DNA of 64,000 nucleotides from an uncultured Tolumonas sp. (GTDB lineage: Bacteria; Pseudomonadota; Gammaproteobacteria; Enterobacterales; Aeromonadaceae): assembly GCF_963556105.2 (NCBI RefSeq), contig NZ_OY829945.1, positions 787,001 through 851,000 of the forward strand. Reading direction: 5' to 3'. Under the pieces are notes generated by a model that was not told where the DNA came from, ran no database searches, and was given only the letters and a program-made list of their open reading frames with translations. Position 1 is the first letter of the stretch. The number at the start of each line of letters is the position of its first letter. Shown in pieces: positions 55,756 to 64,000 of this stretch. A program made the translations under genes and the position numbers.

Positions 55756-58104
55756 ATGCGACAAATCAAAACATGGGTGCAGCTTTACGTCGACTGGATC
55801 ACCCGCATCGGCATCATTCGATTCAGTCTGTTATTGGCATTCTGCATTATTTCTATTGCGGTCGTGATCCAAGGCACTATCACGTTATTACTACGTGGCG
55901 TGGTCGATGTGGTCGATCTGGTGCGCTCGGTCTTTTTTGGTCTGTTAGTTACGCCGTGGGCCGCCTATTTTCTGACTGCCGTTATTGATGAATTGGAAGA
56001 TTCCCGGCGTCGTCTGACCGATATGGTACATAAGTTACAGGTCATGCGTGAACGTGATCAGGCTTTGAACCAGCGGCTGCACAGTAATATCAGCCAATTA
56101 AATAGCCAGATCGAAGAAACTCGCCGTGCCGAAGCCGCACGCTTGCGCGTATTAAGCGAGCTGGAAGCCGAAGCTATCCAGCGTGAAAAAGCCCAGAAAG
56201 AGCTGGAAGAACAAAGTGCCTTGTTGCGCTCATTTCTCGACAGTTCCCCCGATTTGGTGTTCTACCGTAACGAACGCGAAGAGTTCCTCAGTTGTAATAA
56301 AGCACTGGAAACACTGCTCGGGCGCAGCCGCAACGAGATCATTGGTCGCACGCCGTATGGTGTTTACGAGCCGCAAATGGCAGAACAAATTATCAGCCAT
56401 GATCGGGAAGTGTTTGAACAAAATCGCCCGATCACTTACGAGTTATGGTTCCCTTATCCGGACGGTCGTCGCGCCTGTTTTGAAATGCGTCAGGTGCCGT
56501 TTTTTGCCGCCCATGGTGAACGGCTCGGGTTGGTTGGCTTTGGCCGCGACATTACCGAACACAAGCGTTATCAAGATGAGCTGGAAAAAGCCAGCCAGGA
56601 TAAAACCACTTTTATTTCGACCATCAGCCATGAATTGCGCACCCCATTAAACGGTGTGGTCGGCTTAAGCCATATTTTGCTGGATACCCCGCTCAATGAT
56701 TTACAGCGCCAATATCTGAACACCATTCATCTTAGTGCCGTTACTCTGGGCAATATCTTCAACGATATTATCGACCTCGACAAAATTGAACGTCGTCGGC
56801 TGAAAATAGCCAACAGCAAAATCGACTTGCGTGTGTTACTGGCCGATCTACAAACTTTAAGCAAACTGATGGTGGAAGCCAAAGGGCTGTATCTGCATTT
56901 CGATATCGATGGTGACGTCCCGCATTGGGTCATGGCCGATGGCACGCGTCTGCGCCAGATCTTGTGGAACGTGCTCAGTAATGCGGTCAAATTCACGGCG
57001 GAGGGTGGTATCACTTTCGGGGTGCAGGTTTCCCCGACGGAAGATAACAAAGTACACCTGCGCTTTGATATAGAAGATACCGGTATCGGTATTCCGGCAC
57101 ACGAACAGCAAAATATTTTTGCCATGTATTATCAGGTACCGGGCACGAAACGGGCCGTTGGTACCGGCATTGGGCTGGCCATTACGCAGCAGTTGGTTGA
57201 GGCGATGGACGGCACGATTCAGGTTGATAGTGAGTTAGGGCATGGTTCCTGTTTCACTATTGAACTGGATGTTGCCGTGATCGATGACAGTGTAGATGAA
57301 GCCGAGGTGACACAAGCCACAGCCATTGCTGACTTGCGTATTTTGCTGGTGGAAGACATTGCGCTGAACGTCACTGTGGCCACTGCGATGCTGAATAAAC
57401 TCGGCCATCAGGTGGATGCCGCCATGACCGGCTCGGAAGCGTTAGAAAAATTCCAACCGGGTCGTTACGATCTGGTGCTACTGGATATTCAGCTGCCGGA
57501 TATGACGGGGTTTGATGTCGCTGACGAATTACGCCGTCGTTATCCTGAACAATTACCGCCACTGGTTGCCTTAACGGCGAACCTGATTAATAACCAGCAA
57601 CAATATCAGCAGCACGGCATGCAATCGGTGATTGGTAAACCGCTGTCGTTGGATAATCTGCGCAAAACCTTGAATGAGCTTTTTATTGTTTGCTCTCTGC
57701 CGGTAGAACCAGTGCTGACTGACTCACAGGAAAAACATTTGCTGGATATTAATTTCCTGCAGGATTTCACCGGTGTTGTCGGTTGCGATGTGATGGCGTC
57801 AGCGATCGATTTGTTTGAGGCGTCAATGCCGGAGTATCTCGATATTCTGAACAGTGCACTGACGGCGCGCGACAAACAAGGCATAGTGGAAGAAGCACAT
57901 AAAATCAAAAGTGCGGCGGGTGCGATTGGTCTGAAGCGGATCTATCAGCTGGCCCAACAAGCTCAATCGCCCGATCTACCGGCCTGGCAGGAGAATATCC
58001 ACGATTGGGTGGAAAGCATCAGTGCTGAATATCAGGGTGATTTGGAACGGCTGCGTCACTGGCTGCAGCAGCAACGTTCTCCGGTACAGGAACATCAGGA
58101 ATAA
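55756..58104 (+). CDS. arcB: Redox sensor histidine kinase ArcB
   Basis: A 782-residue tripartite hybrid kinase (E. coli 778). It has two N-terminal membrane helices (about 20-75), a coiled coil, a PAS domain, kinase core with SHELRTPLNG, receiver with LLVEDIALN and VLLDIQLPDMTG, and Hpt domain with EEAHKIKSAAG. Both redox cysteines of E. coli ArcB are conserved (in FLSCNKAL and RRACFEMR), so quinone-dependent disulfide control should operate. It phosphorylates ArcA, encoded only 2 kb downstream on the other strand. Confidence 0.95.
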   Translation: MRQIKTWVQLYVDWITRIGIIRFSLLLAFCIISIAVVIQGTITLLLRGVVDVVDLVRSVFFGLLVTPWAAYFLTAVIDELEDSRRRLTDMVHKLQVMRERDQALNQRLHSNISQLNSQIEETRRAEAARLRVLSELEAEAIQREKAQKELEEQSALLRSFLDSSPDLVFYRNEREEFLSCNKALETLLGRSRNEIIGRTPYGVYEPQMAEQIISHDREVFEQNRPITYELWFPYPDGRRACFEMRQVPFFAAHGERLGLVGFGRDITEHKRYQDELEKASQDKTTFISTISHELRTPLNGVVGLSHILLDTPLNDLQRQYLNTIHLSAVTLGNIFNDIIDLDKIERRRLKIANSKIDLRVLLADLQTLSKLMVEAKGLYLHFDIDGDVPHWVMADGTRLRQILWNVLSNAVKFTAEGGITFGVQVSPTEDNKVHLRFDIEDTGIGIPAHEQQNIFAMYYQVPGTKRAVGTGIGLAITQQLVEAMDGTIQVDSELGHGSCFTIELDVAVIDDSVDEAEVTQATAIADLRILLVEDIALNVTVATAMLNKLGHQVDAAMTGSEALEKFQPGRYDLVLLDIQLPDMTGFDVADELRRRYPEQLPPLVALTANLINNQQQYQQHGMQSVIGKPLSLDNLRKTLNELFIVCSLPVEPVLTDSQEKHLLDINFLQDFTGVVGCDVMASAIDLFEASMPEYLDILNSALTARDKQGIVEEAHKIKSAAGAIGLKRIYQLAQQAQSPDLPAWQENIHDWVESISAEYQGDLERLRHWLQQQRSPVQEHQE

Positions 58105-58128
58105 CCGCCAACATGAAGGAAACGGTTT

Positions 58129-59496
58129 ATGCTGCATTATCCGAACTTGCTCCAGCCTGAACGTTATTATCCGGTCGAACCACAATCTTTGCTGGTGGCT
58201 ACTGAGTTGGATCGAACCCGGATCGTGCAAAGTGCACCGGTGCGGCGTTTGCAGCAAAAAACCCAGGTTTTTCCGCTCGATGTTAAAGCCTCGGTCCGCA
58301 GCCGGCTGACGCATTCATTAGAAGTGCAACAAGCGGGCCGGCAGATCATTTTTGCTATTCGCCAAATGCATCGTACCGATTGGGTCGAACAGGCCGTCAC
58401 CAATCTCATTGAGATGTCTTGCTTATTGCACGATGTCGGCAATCCGCCGTTTGGTCATTTTGGTGAAGCGGTACTGCGCGAATGGTTACATGACGAGCTG
58501 GATAGTTTATTCGCCTCTGCGATATCTGCCCCCGCCAGCGAACAATGGCAAAAAGTGCTGGCGCCGGATCTGTGTAGTTTTGATGGGAATGCGCAAAGTT
58601 TGCGCCTGGTCCACTCCCTGCAACGGCTCAATCTGACGTTAAGTCAGCTGGCCTGCATTATTAAATACCCGCGCGTGATTGATGAATTGGTGATGGCGAC
58701 CGAAGGTAAGGTTGGTGTATTTATCAGTGAGCGGCAACTGATTGAACGCATTCGTGATGTACTGCAACTACCTGCCGGAATGCGTCATCCGCTGGTCTTT
58801 ATCATGGAAGCCGCCGATGACATTTCTTATAGCATCGCAGATGTTGATGATGCCGTTGATCGTCATTTGCTGACCTTAGATGCGGTCATTAAATTTCTGA
58901 CCGAGCAGGTTGATGATGAAACCCGCCACTATTTAAAACCGTTACTCGAAGCAGCATTACAAGACGAACAGGGATTTTTCCCGCATTTTCGTTATCTGCT
59001 GACCAATGATTGGGTACAGTTGGCGGCTGAGTCTTATCTGCTACATAAAAAAGATATTTTGGCCGGACATTTCGTCGGGCATTTATTGGAATGTGATCAT
59101 CCGGCAATTCATGTGCTAAATGCACTGAAACGTCTGGCACGGCAATCGATCTTTGGTCAACGGGAAGTGGAAAGTCTCGAATTGTCCGGTTATGCCGCTA
59201 TGCGGGGGGTGTTGCTCACCTACAGTGAACTACTGACGTTGCCAGCACCAATATTCCGTCAATTATTAAGCGGGGAAGGGCATCACCGTTATCAACATGC
59301 GTTGCGACTTTGTCATCGGCTTTCTCGCCGGCATGTATTGGCTTACCAAAAAGCCACCGATACGCCAGATCCCTTTTTTCAACGGCCAGCAGAACAGGAA
59401 TGGTATTACCGGGTACGTTTGTTACTCGATTTTATCAGCGGTATGACCGACACCTATGTGCTGGAAGAGTATCGGCTATTAAATGGCTGGGTTTAA
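58129..59496 (+). CDS. dgt: Deoxyguanosinetriphosphate triphosphohydrolase family protein
   Basis: A 455-residue HD-domain enzyme. The metal and active-site motifs are RLTHSLEVQQAG, then LLHDVGNPPFGHFGE, and later MEAADDISYSIADVDDAV. It should cleave dGTP (or dNTPs) to the nucleoside and tripolyphosphate. It is shorter than E. coli Dgt (505), as in many non-enteric relatives. It begins 24 nt after arcB and may be partly co-transcribed with it. Confidence 0.9.
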   Translation: MLHYPNLLQPERYYPVEPQSLLVATELDRTRIVQSAPVRRLQQKTQVFPLDVKASVRSRLTHSLEVQQAGRQIIFAIRQMHRTDWVEQAVTNLIEMSCLLHDVGNPPFGHFGEAVLREWLHDELDSLFASAISAPASEQWQKVLAPDLCSFDGNAQSLRLVHSLQRLNLTLSQLACIIKYPRVIDELVMATEGKVGVFISERQLIERIRDVLQLPAGMRHPLVFIMEAADDISYSIADVDDAVDRHLLTLDAVIKFLTEQVDDETRHYLKPLLEAALQDEQGFFPHFRYLLTNDWVQLAAESYLLHKKDILAGHFVGHLLECDHPAIHVLNALKRLARQSIFGQREVESLELSGYAAMRGVLLTYSELLTLPAPIFRQLLSGEGHHRYQHALRLCHRLSRRHVLAYQKATDTPDPFFQRPAEQEWYYRVRLLLDFISGMTDTYVLEEYRLLNGWV

Positions 59497-59498
59497 AC

Positions 59499-59528
59499 TA
59501 CAGCACTGACTTTTTAGCCAGTGCTGTA
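59499..59528. terminator. Hairpin between dgt and rfaH
   Basis: Perfect 10-bp arms TACAGCACTG and CAGTGCTGTA with a T-rich 10-nt loop, between convergent genes. There is no T-run outside the stem. Confidence 0.6.
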
Positions 59529-59542
59529 TCCGCCTTTATTGT

Positions 59543-60049
59543 TTAACTGGCCATGCAGCGAAAACTTTTGTTATCAAAACTTTCACTGACATCCTGATTC
59601 AATATCGACAGCAACAGAATGGCACGCAGTTCACCATCCGGTTCTTGATAAATCGCCTGCAGACCTTTGAAGGGCCCGTCCTCAATGAGTACTTGCTGAC
59701 CGTGTTTCGGTAACCGGCTTACCACATCGCGTAATTCATCACTGTCTTCATTGCTCATCAGTTGATAGATCAACTCAGAAGGTACTTTGCACCACTTTTC
59801 ACCATGCCCAATCACGCGGCTAATACCTCGGGTTGAGCGAATTTTCATCGGTGAAAACTCGTCAATATCCACATTGATAAATAGATAACGCGGGAACATA
59901 GGCTCTGTTTTCTCGATCATCTTACCGCGTAAAATTTTGCGCGTGAGCACCAGCGGGTAATAACTGTAGATACCCTGATTTTGCAGATGTAATTTGGCCC
60001 GTTCTTCTTCTTTCGGGTGACAGTAGGCCAGATACCAGTACTTCTTCAT
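59543..60049 (-). CDS. rfaH: Transcription antiterminator RfaH
   Basis: A 168-residue NusG paralogue (E. coli RfaH 162). The N-terminal NGN domain has WYLAYCHPKEEERAKLHL, then MFPRYLFINVD and TRGISRVIGHG. The C-terminal KOW-like part has HGQQVLIEDGPFKGLQAIY. RfaH binds ops elements in paused RNA polymerase and promotes expression of surface polysaccharide and other long operons. No ops target was noticed in this window. It is monocistronic. Confidence 0.93.
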   Translation of the reverse strand: MKKYWYLAYCHPKEEERAKLHLQNQGIYSYYPLVLTRKILRGKMIEKTEPMFPRYLFINVDIDEFSPMKIRSTRGISRVIGHGEKWCKVPSELIYQLMSNEDSDELRDVVSRLPKHGQQVLIEDGPFKGLQAIYQEPDGELRAILLLSILNQDVSESFDNKSFRCMAS

Positions 60050-60160
60050 TCTGGCTCCTATTTATTATTTTGCTCTTATGTAAACCACGATACAGGGCAA
60101 TCAGCTCGGAAACTGATGGTTATATCCCGTAATCTTTCTCAATTTATCGTGCAGAAAACA

Positions 60161-60187
60161 AAAAGGCCAACACAGGTTGGCCTTTTT
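60161..60187 (-). terminator. Terminator of arcA
   Basis: Stem AAAAGGCCAAC with its exact complement and an ACAG loop, with T-runs on both strands. It lies about 25 nt after the arcA stop. Confidence 0.88.
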
Positions 60188-60211
60188 AGCGGTTTGCTTT
60201 ACAAAAATTAA

Positions 60212-60943
60212 CTAAGCGTTTGTTTCTTGTTCTAAGTCAGCACAGAAACGATAGCCTTCACCGTGAATAGTGGTGATCAGTTCCGGTGTGTCTGGATAAT
60301 CTTCAAAATGTTTGCGGATCCGGCGAATCGTCACGTCCACAGTACGGTCATGTGGTTTCAGCTCGCGACCGGTCATTTTCAGCAACAGATCAGCACGAGT
60401 TTGGATCTGGCCCGGATTTTCACAAAAATGCAGCAACGCACGGAATTCAGAACGTGGCAGGCGATAAGCCACGGCAGACGGATTGATCAATGAACGGCTG
60501 TTGATATCCAGCGTCCAGCCATTGAAGCGATAGGCAGACACATTACCGGCAATAGGCTCTTCAACCGGATCACCACGGCGGGTGCGTCCCAGCAGGTTGC
60601 GGGCACGGATCGTCAGTTCGCGCGGGTTAAATGGTTTGGTCAGGTAGTCATCCGCACCAATTTCCAGCCCTAAGATACGATCGACATCGTTATCGCGACC
60701 AGTCAGGAAAATCAGCCCCATTTCGCCTTTTTCCCGAATTTCACGCGCCAGCAGCAAGCCGTTTTTTCCAGGCAAATTGATATCCATGATCACAAGATCA
60801 ACTCGCTGATTGGCTAATGTATAGTGCATTTCGTCACCATTATTGGCTTCCAGAACATGATAGCCTTCCGCTTCAAAGATACTTTTCAGCGTATTTCGTG
60901 TGACGAGTTCATCCTCAACAATCAATATCTGTGGTATTTGCAT
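60212..60943 (-). CDS. arcA: Redox response regulator ArcA
   Basis: A 243-residue OmpR-type regulator (E. coli 238). The receiver has [14 protein letters not shown], the acceptor aspartate in [12 protein letters not shown], and TKPFNPREL. The C-terminal winged helix ends in [17 protein letters not shown] and IHGEGYRF. It represses respiratory genes when oxygen is limiting. ATG 60943 (MQIPQIL) fits the family; the frame is open to 61036. It is divergent from the thr operon, as in E. coli. Confidence 0.95.
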   Translation of the reverse strand: MQIPQILIVEDELVTRNTLKSIFEAEGYHVLEANNGDEMHYTLANQRVDLVIMDINLPGKNGLLLAREIREKGEMGLIFLTGRDNDVDRILGLEIGADDYLTKPFNPRELTIRARNLLGRTRRGDPVEEPIAGNVSAYRFNGWTLDINSRSLINPSAVAYRLPRSEFRALLHFCENPGQIQTRADLLLKMTGRELKPHDRTVDVTIRRIRKHFEDYPDTPELITTIHGEGYRFCADLEQETNA

Positions 60944-60970
60944 GGAAATTCTCTGCGTTAAATGAAATTG

Positions 60971-61035
60971 TGTTAATTTTAACATATTCGCTGCATTCAT
61001 ATGACAGTAGATCTGTTTTTTCAATGTTATTAACA
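60971..61035 (-). promoter_or_regulatory. Two GTTA palindromes upstream of arcA (possible ArcA boxes)
   Basis: TGTTAA-TT-TTAACA (60971-60984) and TGTTA-T-TAACA (61025-61035) are perfect dyads. The first resembles the ArcA-P consensus GTTAATTAAATGTTA. Autoregulation is inferred. They lie in the 230-bp gap shared with the thr operon. Confidence 0.45.
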
Positions 61036-61115
61036 ATACCTGCCAGCCTGGCTCACAGACTGCGTTTGTTAATCGCCATGAATGGTCTGAAATCGCGAAT
61101 TGTTACAAAATTTTG

Positions 61116-61145
61116 TTGACAGAAATGTACCTGATCCGGTATTGG
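61116..61145 (+). promoter_or_regulatory. Promoter of the thr operon
   Basis: TTGACA (61116-61121) with a -10 region at about 61139-61145 (GTATTGG), 17-18 nt downstream. The -35 is perfect and the -10 weak. It lies about 50 nt before the leader peptide. Confidence 0.65.
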
Positions 61146-61173
61146 TATGTCACTATTTATGCGAAGTCTAATT

Positions 61174-61248
61174 ATGCTATTTACTATTGCTACCCGCACA
61201 ATTATTACCATTACCGGCACCACAATTGGTGGTACTGGCGCGGGCTAA
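61174..61248 (+). CDS. thrL: thr operon leader peptide
   Basis: A 24-residue peptide with eight threonines and five isoleucines (MLFTIATRTIITITGTT, then IGGTGAG). Its translation senses charged tRNA-Thr and tRNA-Ile. In-frame upstream ATGs at 61147 and 61159 could lengthen it; GAAG 8 nt before 61174 supports the short form. The last codons contain CGGGCT, which can pair with the left arm of the attenuator. Confidence 0.9.
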   Translation: MLFTIATRTIITITGTTIGGTGAG

Positions 61249-61274
61249 CGCATAAATAACACAAACAATTATCG

Positions 61275-61306
61275 AAGCCCGTCCCCTAACCAGGTACGGG
61301 CTTTTT
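61275..61306 (+). terminator. Attenuator of the thr operon
   Basis: Terminator stem AAGCCCGT (61275-61282) and ACGGGCTT (61296-61303) with a T-run. The competing antiterminator is CGGGCT (61241-61246) with AGCCCG (61276-61281). When ribosomes stall on Thr/Ile codons, the second pairing would form and thrA would be transcribed. Confidence 0.9.
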
Positions 61307-61324
61307 CGTTACAGGGAGATGTAT

Positions 61325-63784
61325 ATGCGTGTACTTAAGTTTGGTGGTTCTTCACTGGCAGATGCGGAACGATTCCTCCGGGTTTCCGACATCGTTGTGA
61401 ATAATCAGCAACAGGTTCAGGTGGCATTGGTGTTATCGGCACCAGCCAAAGTGACTAACCTGCTGGTGGCGCTGGTTGCTCAGACCAGCAAAGGTGAAGA
61501 TGCCAGTGCAACACTCGCCGATATTGAAGGCATTTTCACGCGTCTGATCACCGGTCTGAAAACACGTTATGCCAATTTCGCTGACGAAGTGCTGATGCAA
61601 CGTCTGCAGCAAGAGCTGGGTACGATTCGCAGTAAAATGCAGGGCATCCAGTTACTGAACCAGTGTCCGGACAGCGTTCAGGCATTGATTTTAAGCCGTG
61701 GTGAAGCGTTATCTATCGCTTGTATGGAACAACTGCTGCTGGCTCGCGGTGAAAAAGTCACCCTGATCAATCCGGTCGAAATGTTACTGGCGGAAGGGAG
61801 CTTCTTAGAATCTCACGTCGATATCGATGTTTCTCGTGCCCGTTTTGCCGAAAAGCCGGTCAATGAAGGGCATGTCTACCTGATGGCGGGTTTCACTGGC
61901 GGTAACGCAAAAGGCGAACTGGTATTGTTGGGCCGTAATGGTTCTGACTACTCAGCAGCCGTGTTGGCGGCTTGTGTGAACGCTGATTGCTGCGAGATCT
62001 GGACAGACGTAGATGGCGTTTACAGCTGTGATCCTCGTCTGGTGCCGGATGCTGTATTGCTGAAACGCATGTCATATAAAGAAGCGATGGAGCTCTCTTA
62101 CTTTGGCGCTAAAGTACTGCACCCACGTACCATCGCCCCGATTGCCCGTTTCCACATTCCATGTCTTATCAAAAACACCTTTAACCCACAGGGTGAAGGC
62201 ACTTTAATCAGTGCTGATCACGGTGATGATCAATATCCGGTGAAAGGGATCTCCGATCTGTCGGGTATCTCAATGATCAACGTCAGCGGCCCGGGCATGA
62301 AAGGCATGGTCGGCATGGCTGGCCGTATGTTCACAGCAGTTTCCCGTGCTGGTGTATCGGTGGTGTTGATCACGCAAGCCTCTTCCGAATACAGCATCAG
62401 TTTCTGTATCCACACCTATGATGCTGAAAAAGCGCTGAAAGTGCTGAATCAGGAATTCGAGCTGGAATTACAAGCTAAGTTGCTGGAAGAGATCGAGATC
62501 CGTCATGATCTGGCGATCCTGTCACTGGTAGGGGATGGCATGCGTACTATGAAAGGTATCGCTGCCCGTTTCTTTACTTCACTGGCGCAGGCTTCCATCA
62601 ACATTGTGGCCATTTCGCAAGGTTCCAGCGAACGTTCTATCTCCGCAGTCGTTGGCAACAAAAAAGTCACTGAAGCGATCAAAGCGTGTCACCAGAACCT
62701 GTTCGGTACCCAACAATTTATCGACATCATTCTGGTAGGGCTCGGTGGTGTAGGTGGTGCGTTACTGCAACAGATCCGTCGTCAACAAGCGGTATTGAGC
62801 AAACAGGGCATCGGTCTGCGTGTGGTGGGTCTGGCTAATTCCCGTAAAATGGTCTTGTCAAAAGATGGTCTGGATCTGGCTAACTGGCAAGCGGCGCTGG
62901 ATGTGGCGACCGATCGTTTCAATCTGCAGGCTATCAAACAGCTGGTGGATGACAGCCATTTGATCAATCCGGTCATTGTCGATTGTACTTCGGATGAAAC
63001 TATTTCCGGTCAGTATGCCGATTTCCTGGCTGCGGGTTTCCACGTCGTTACACCAAACAAAAAAGCCAACACCAGTTCTATTCAGTACTACCGCGAGCTG
63101 CGTCGTACTGCTCAGGCCACACGTCGTAAGTTCCTGTACGAAACCAACGTCGGTGCGGGTCTGCCGGTTATCGAAAACCTGCAGAATCTGATCAAAGCTG
63201 GTGATAGACTACAGGCCTTTAACGGTATCCTGTCCGGCTCACTGTCGTTTATCTTCGGTAAACTGGATGAAGGCAGCAGCTTCTCGGAAGCCACTTTGAC
63301 CGCCAAAGGTAATGGTTTCACTGAACCCGATCCGCGTGATGACTTAAGCGGTATGGACGTGGCGCGTAAGCTGTTAATTCTGGCGCGTGAAGCGGGTATG
63401 CCGCTCGAGCTGAGCGACGTGGTAGTGGAACAAGCACTGCCACCAGGATTTGACGCTTCTGGTTCTACCGATGAGTTTATCAAGCGTCTGCCAGAAGCCG
63501 ATGCATGGTTCCGTGAACGTGTTGCCGCTGCTAAAGCAGAAGGTAAAGTATTGCGTTACGTCGGCAGTATCGAAAATGGTCAGTGCAAAGTGGCTATTAA
63601 AGAAGTGGACGAAAACGATCCGTTATTCAAAGTAAAAGATGGTGAAAACGCATTGGCGTTCTTCTCTACCTACTATCAACCGATCCCTTTGGTCTTGCGC
63701 GGTTACGGTGCGGGCACTGAAGTAACAGCGGCAGGGGTCTTTGCAGATCTGCTGCGCACCCTGAACTGGAAGCAAGAGGTATAA
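61325..63784 (+). CDS. thrA: Bifunctional aspartokinase I/homoserine dehydrogenase I
   Basis: An 819-residue enzyme (E. coli 820) for steps one and three of threonine synthesis. The aspartokinase part (1-300) has [13 protein letters not shown] and [12 protein letters not shown]. Two ACT domains for threonine feedback follow (about 315-460). The homoserine dehydrogenase part has [11 protein letters not shown] for NAD(P)H, TPNKKAN, and the catalytic region [21 protein letters not shown] abuts ATG 61319, so ATG 61325 with 6-nt spacing is used. thrB follows after 3 nt. Confidence 0.96.
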   Translation: MRVLKFGGSSLADAERFLRVSDIVVNNQQQVQVALVLSAPAKVTNLLVALVAQTSKGEDASATLADIEGIFTRLITGLKTRYANFADEVLMQRLQQELGTIRSKMQGIQLLNQCPDSVQALILSRGEALSIACMEQLLLARGEKVTLINPVEMLLAEGSFLESHVDIDVSRARFAEKPVNEGHVYLMAGFTGGNAKGELVLLGRNGSDYSAAVLAACVNADCCEIWTDVDGVYSCDPRLVPDAVLLKRMSYKEAMELSYFGAKVLHPRTIAPIARFHIPCLIKNTFNPQGEGTLISADHGDDQYPVKGISDLSGISMINVSGPGMKGMVGMAGRMFTAVSRAGVSVVLITQASSEYSISFCIHTYDAEKALKVLNQEFELELQAKLLEEIEIRHDLAILSLVGDGMRTMKGIAARFFTSLAQASINIVAISQGSSERSISAVVGNKKVTEAIKACHQNLFGTQQFIDIILVGLGGVGGALLQQIRRQQAVLSKQGIGLRVVGLANSRKMVLSKDGLDLANWQAALDVATDRFNLQAIKQLVDDSHLINPVIVDCTSDETISGQYADFLAAGFHVVTPNKKANTSSIQYYRELRRTAQATRRKFLYETNVGAGLPVIENLQNLIKAGDRLQAFNGILSGSLSFIFGKLDEGSSFSEATLTAKGNGFTEPDPRDDLSGMDVARKLLILAREAGMPLELSDVVVEQALPPGFDASGSTDEFIKRLPEADAWFRERVAAAKAEGKVLRYVGSIENGQCKVAIKEVDENDPLFKVKDGENALAFFSTYYQPIPLVLRGYGAGTEVTAAGVFADLLRTLNWKQEV

Positions 63785-63787
63785 TTC

Positions 63788-64000
63788 ATGACCGTAGTAG
63801 CATACGCTCCGGCCTCGATTGGTAATGTCAGTGTTGGTTTTGACGTATTAGGTGCCGCGCTGGCACCTATTGATGGTGCTCTGTTAGGCGATCGTGTTGA
63901 AGTTTCCGATCACGATGCGCCATTTGCGTTGAGCTGTCAGGGTCGTTTTTCACATAAATTACCAGCAGAAGCAGAAAAAAATATCGTTTATGACTGCTAT
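63788..64000 (+). CDS. thrB: Homoserine kinase, 5' part
   Basis: The first 71 codons of thrB, cut by the window end. The N-terminal [20 protein letters not shown] is the GHMP-kinase start that E. coli ThrB also has. It phosphorylates homoserine, the step before threonine synthase. It lies 3 nt after thrA, so the order thrL-thrA-thrB is kept. Confidence 0.95.
   Translation, partial: MTVVAYAPASIGNVSVGFDVLGAALAPIDGALLGDRVEVSDHDAPFALSCQGRFSHKLPAEAEKNIVYDCY

Overview
The window is a contiguous piece of a gammaproteobacterial chromosome of moderate G+C. Gene content and order resemble both Enterobacterales and Vibrio/Aeromonas: ArcB and ArcA, RfaH, thrL-thrA-thrB, ilvI-ilvH, mtnN-btuF, ydiJ-menI, CueR/CopA and several chemoreceptors. 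A nif operon inside otherwise E. coli-like housekeeping genes suggests a facultatively anaerobic, motile, possibly diazotrophic member of the Aeromonadales, such as a Tolumonas-like organism. That taxonomic placement is an inference and was not checked against any database.

Layout, left to right. At 1-1008 is the 3' part of a chemoreceptor gene. At 1080-5675 is an NAD module: nrtR and a nadD-like gene read left, pncB and nadE read right, with a symmetric 50-bp palindrome between them. At 5724-8938 is a copper module, copZ divergent from copA-cueR, with two CueR-type promoters; cueR ends inside a dispersed palindromic repeat. At 9093-10796 is a Cache chemoreceptor, followed by an AT-rich gap and an unknown small gene. 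At 11552-17094 is a leftward yhiI-rbbA-yhhJ-tetR transporter operon. At 17297-23304 is a four-gene signalling operon: degenerate GGDEF-EAL-REC, REC-HD-GYP, REC, and a soluble hemerythrin histidine kinase. At 23362-31000 are a small secreted protein, a porin, ydiJ, menI and the DEAD-box helicase deaD.

At 31100-38195 are an rRNA methyltransferase, pdxH, mscK and pykF. At 38399-40751 is nifB-ferredoxin-nifQ with a NifA-site-plus-sigma54-type promoter. At 40761-44819 are a second copy of the dispersed repeat, a LysE/RhtB exporter, brnQ, a PAP2 phosphatase and a MurG-like glycosyltransferase. At 44820-46378 lies a structured accessory stretch: interleaved inverted repeats, a multi-hairpin leader, a Ser/Thr-rich unknown protein and a roughly 210-nt folded leader before ilvIH. 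At 48664-50802 is a chemoreceptor with unusual predicted topology, then two tandem tRNA-Ala(GGC) genes. At 51424-54610 is the leftward mtnN-cbiB-like-btuF-yadS cluster. At 54756-61036 are the YhcC-type radical SAM gene, arcB, dgt, rfaH and arcA, and the window ends with thrL, thrA and the start of thrB.

A recurring theme is oxygen, redox and nitrogen physiology: ArcB/ArcA, the hemerythrin kinase linked to cyclic-di-GMP hydrolysis domains, NifA-type control of nitrogenase cofactor genes, and NAD salvage. No transposase, integrase, prophage or CRISPR array was found. The most novel-looking items are the hemerythrin/c-di-GMP operon, the ilvIH leader RNA candidate, the structured leader of the Ser/Thr-rich protein, and the repeat family that supplies the CueR C-terminus.
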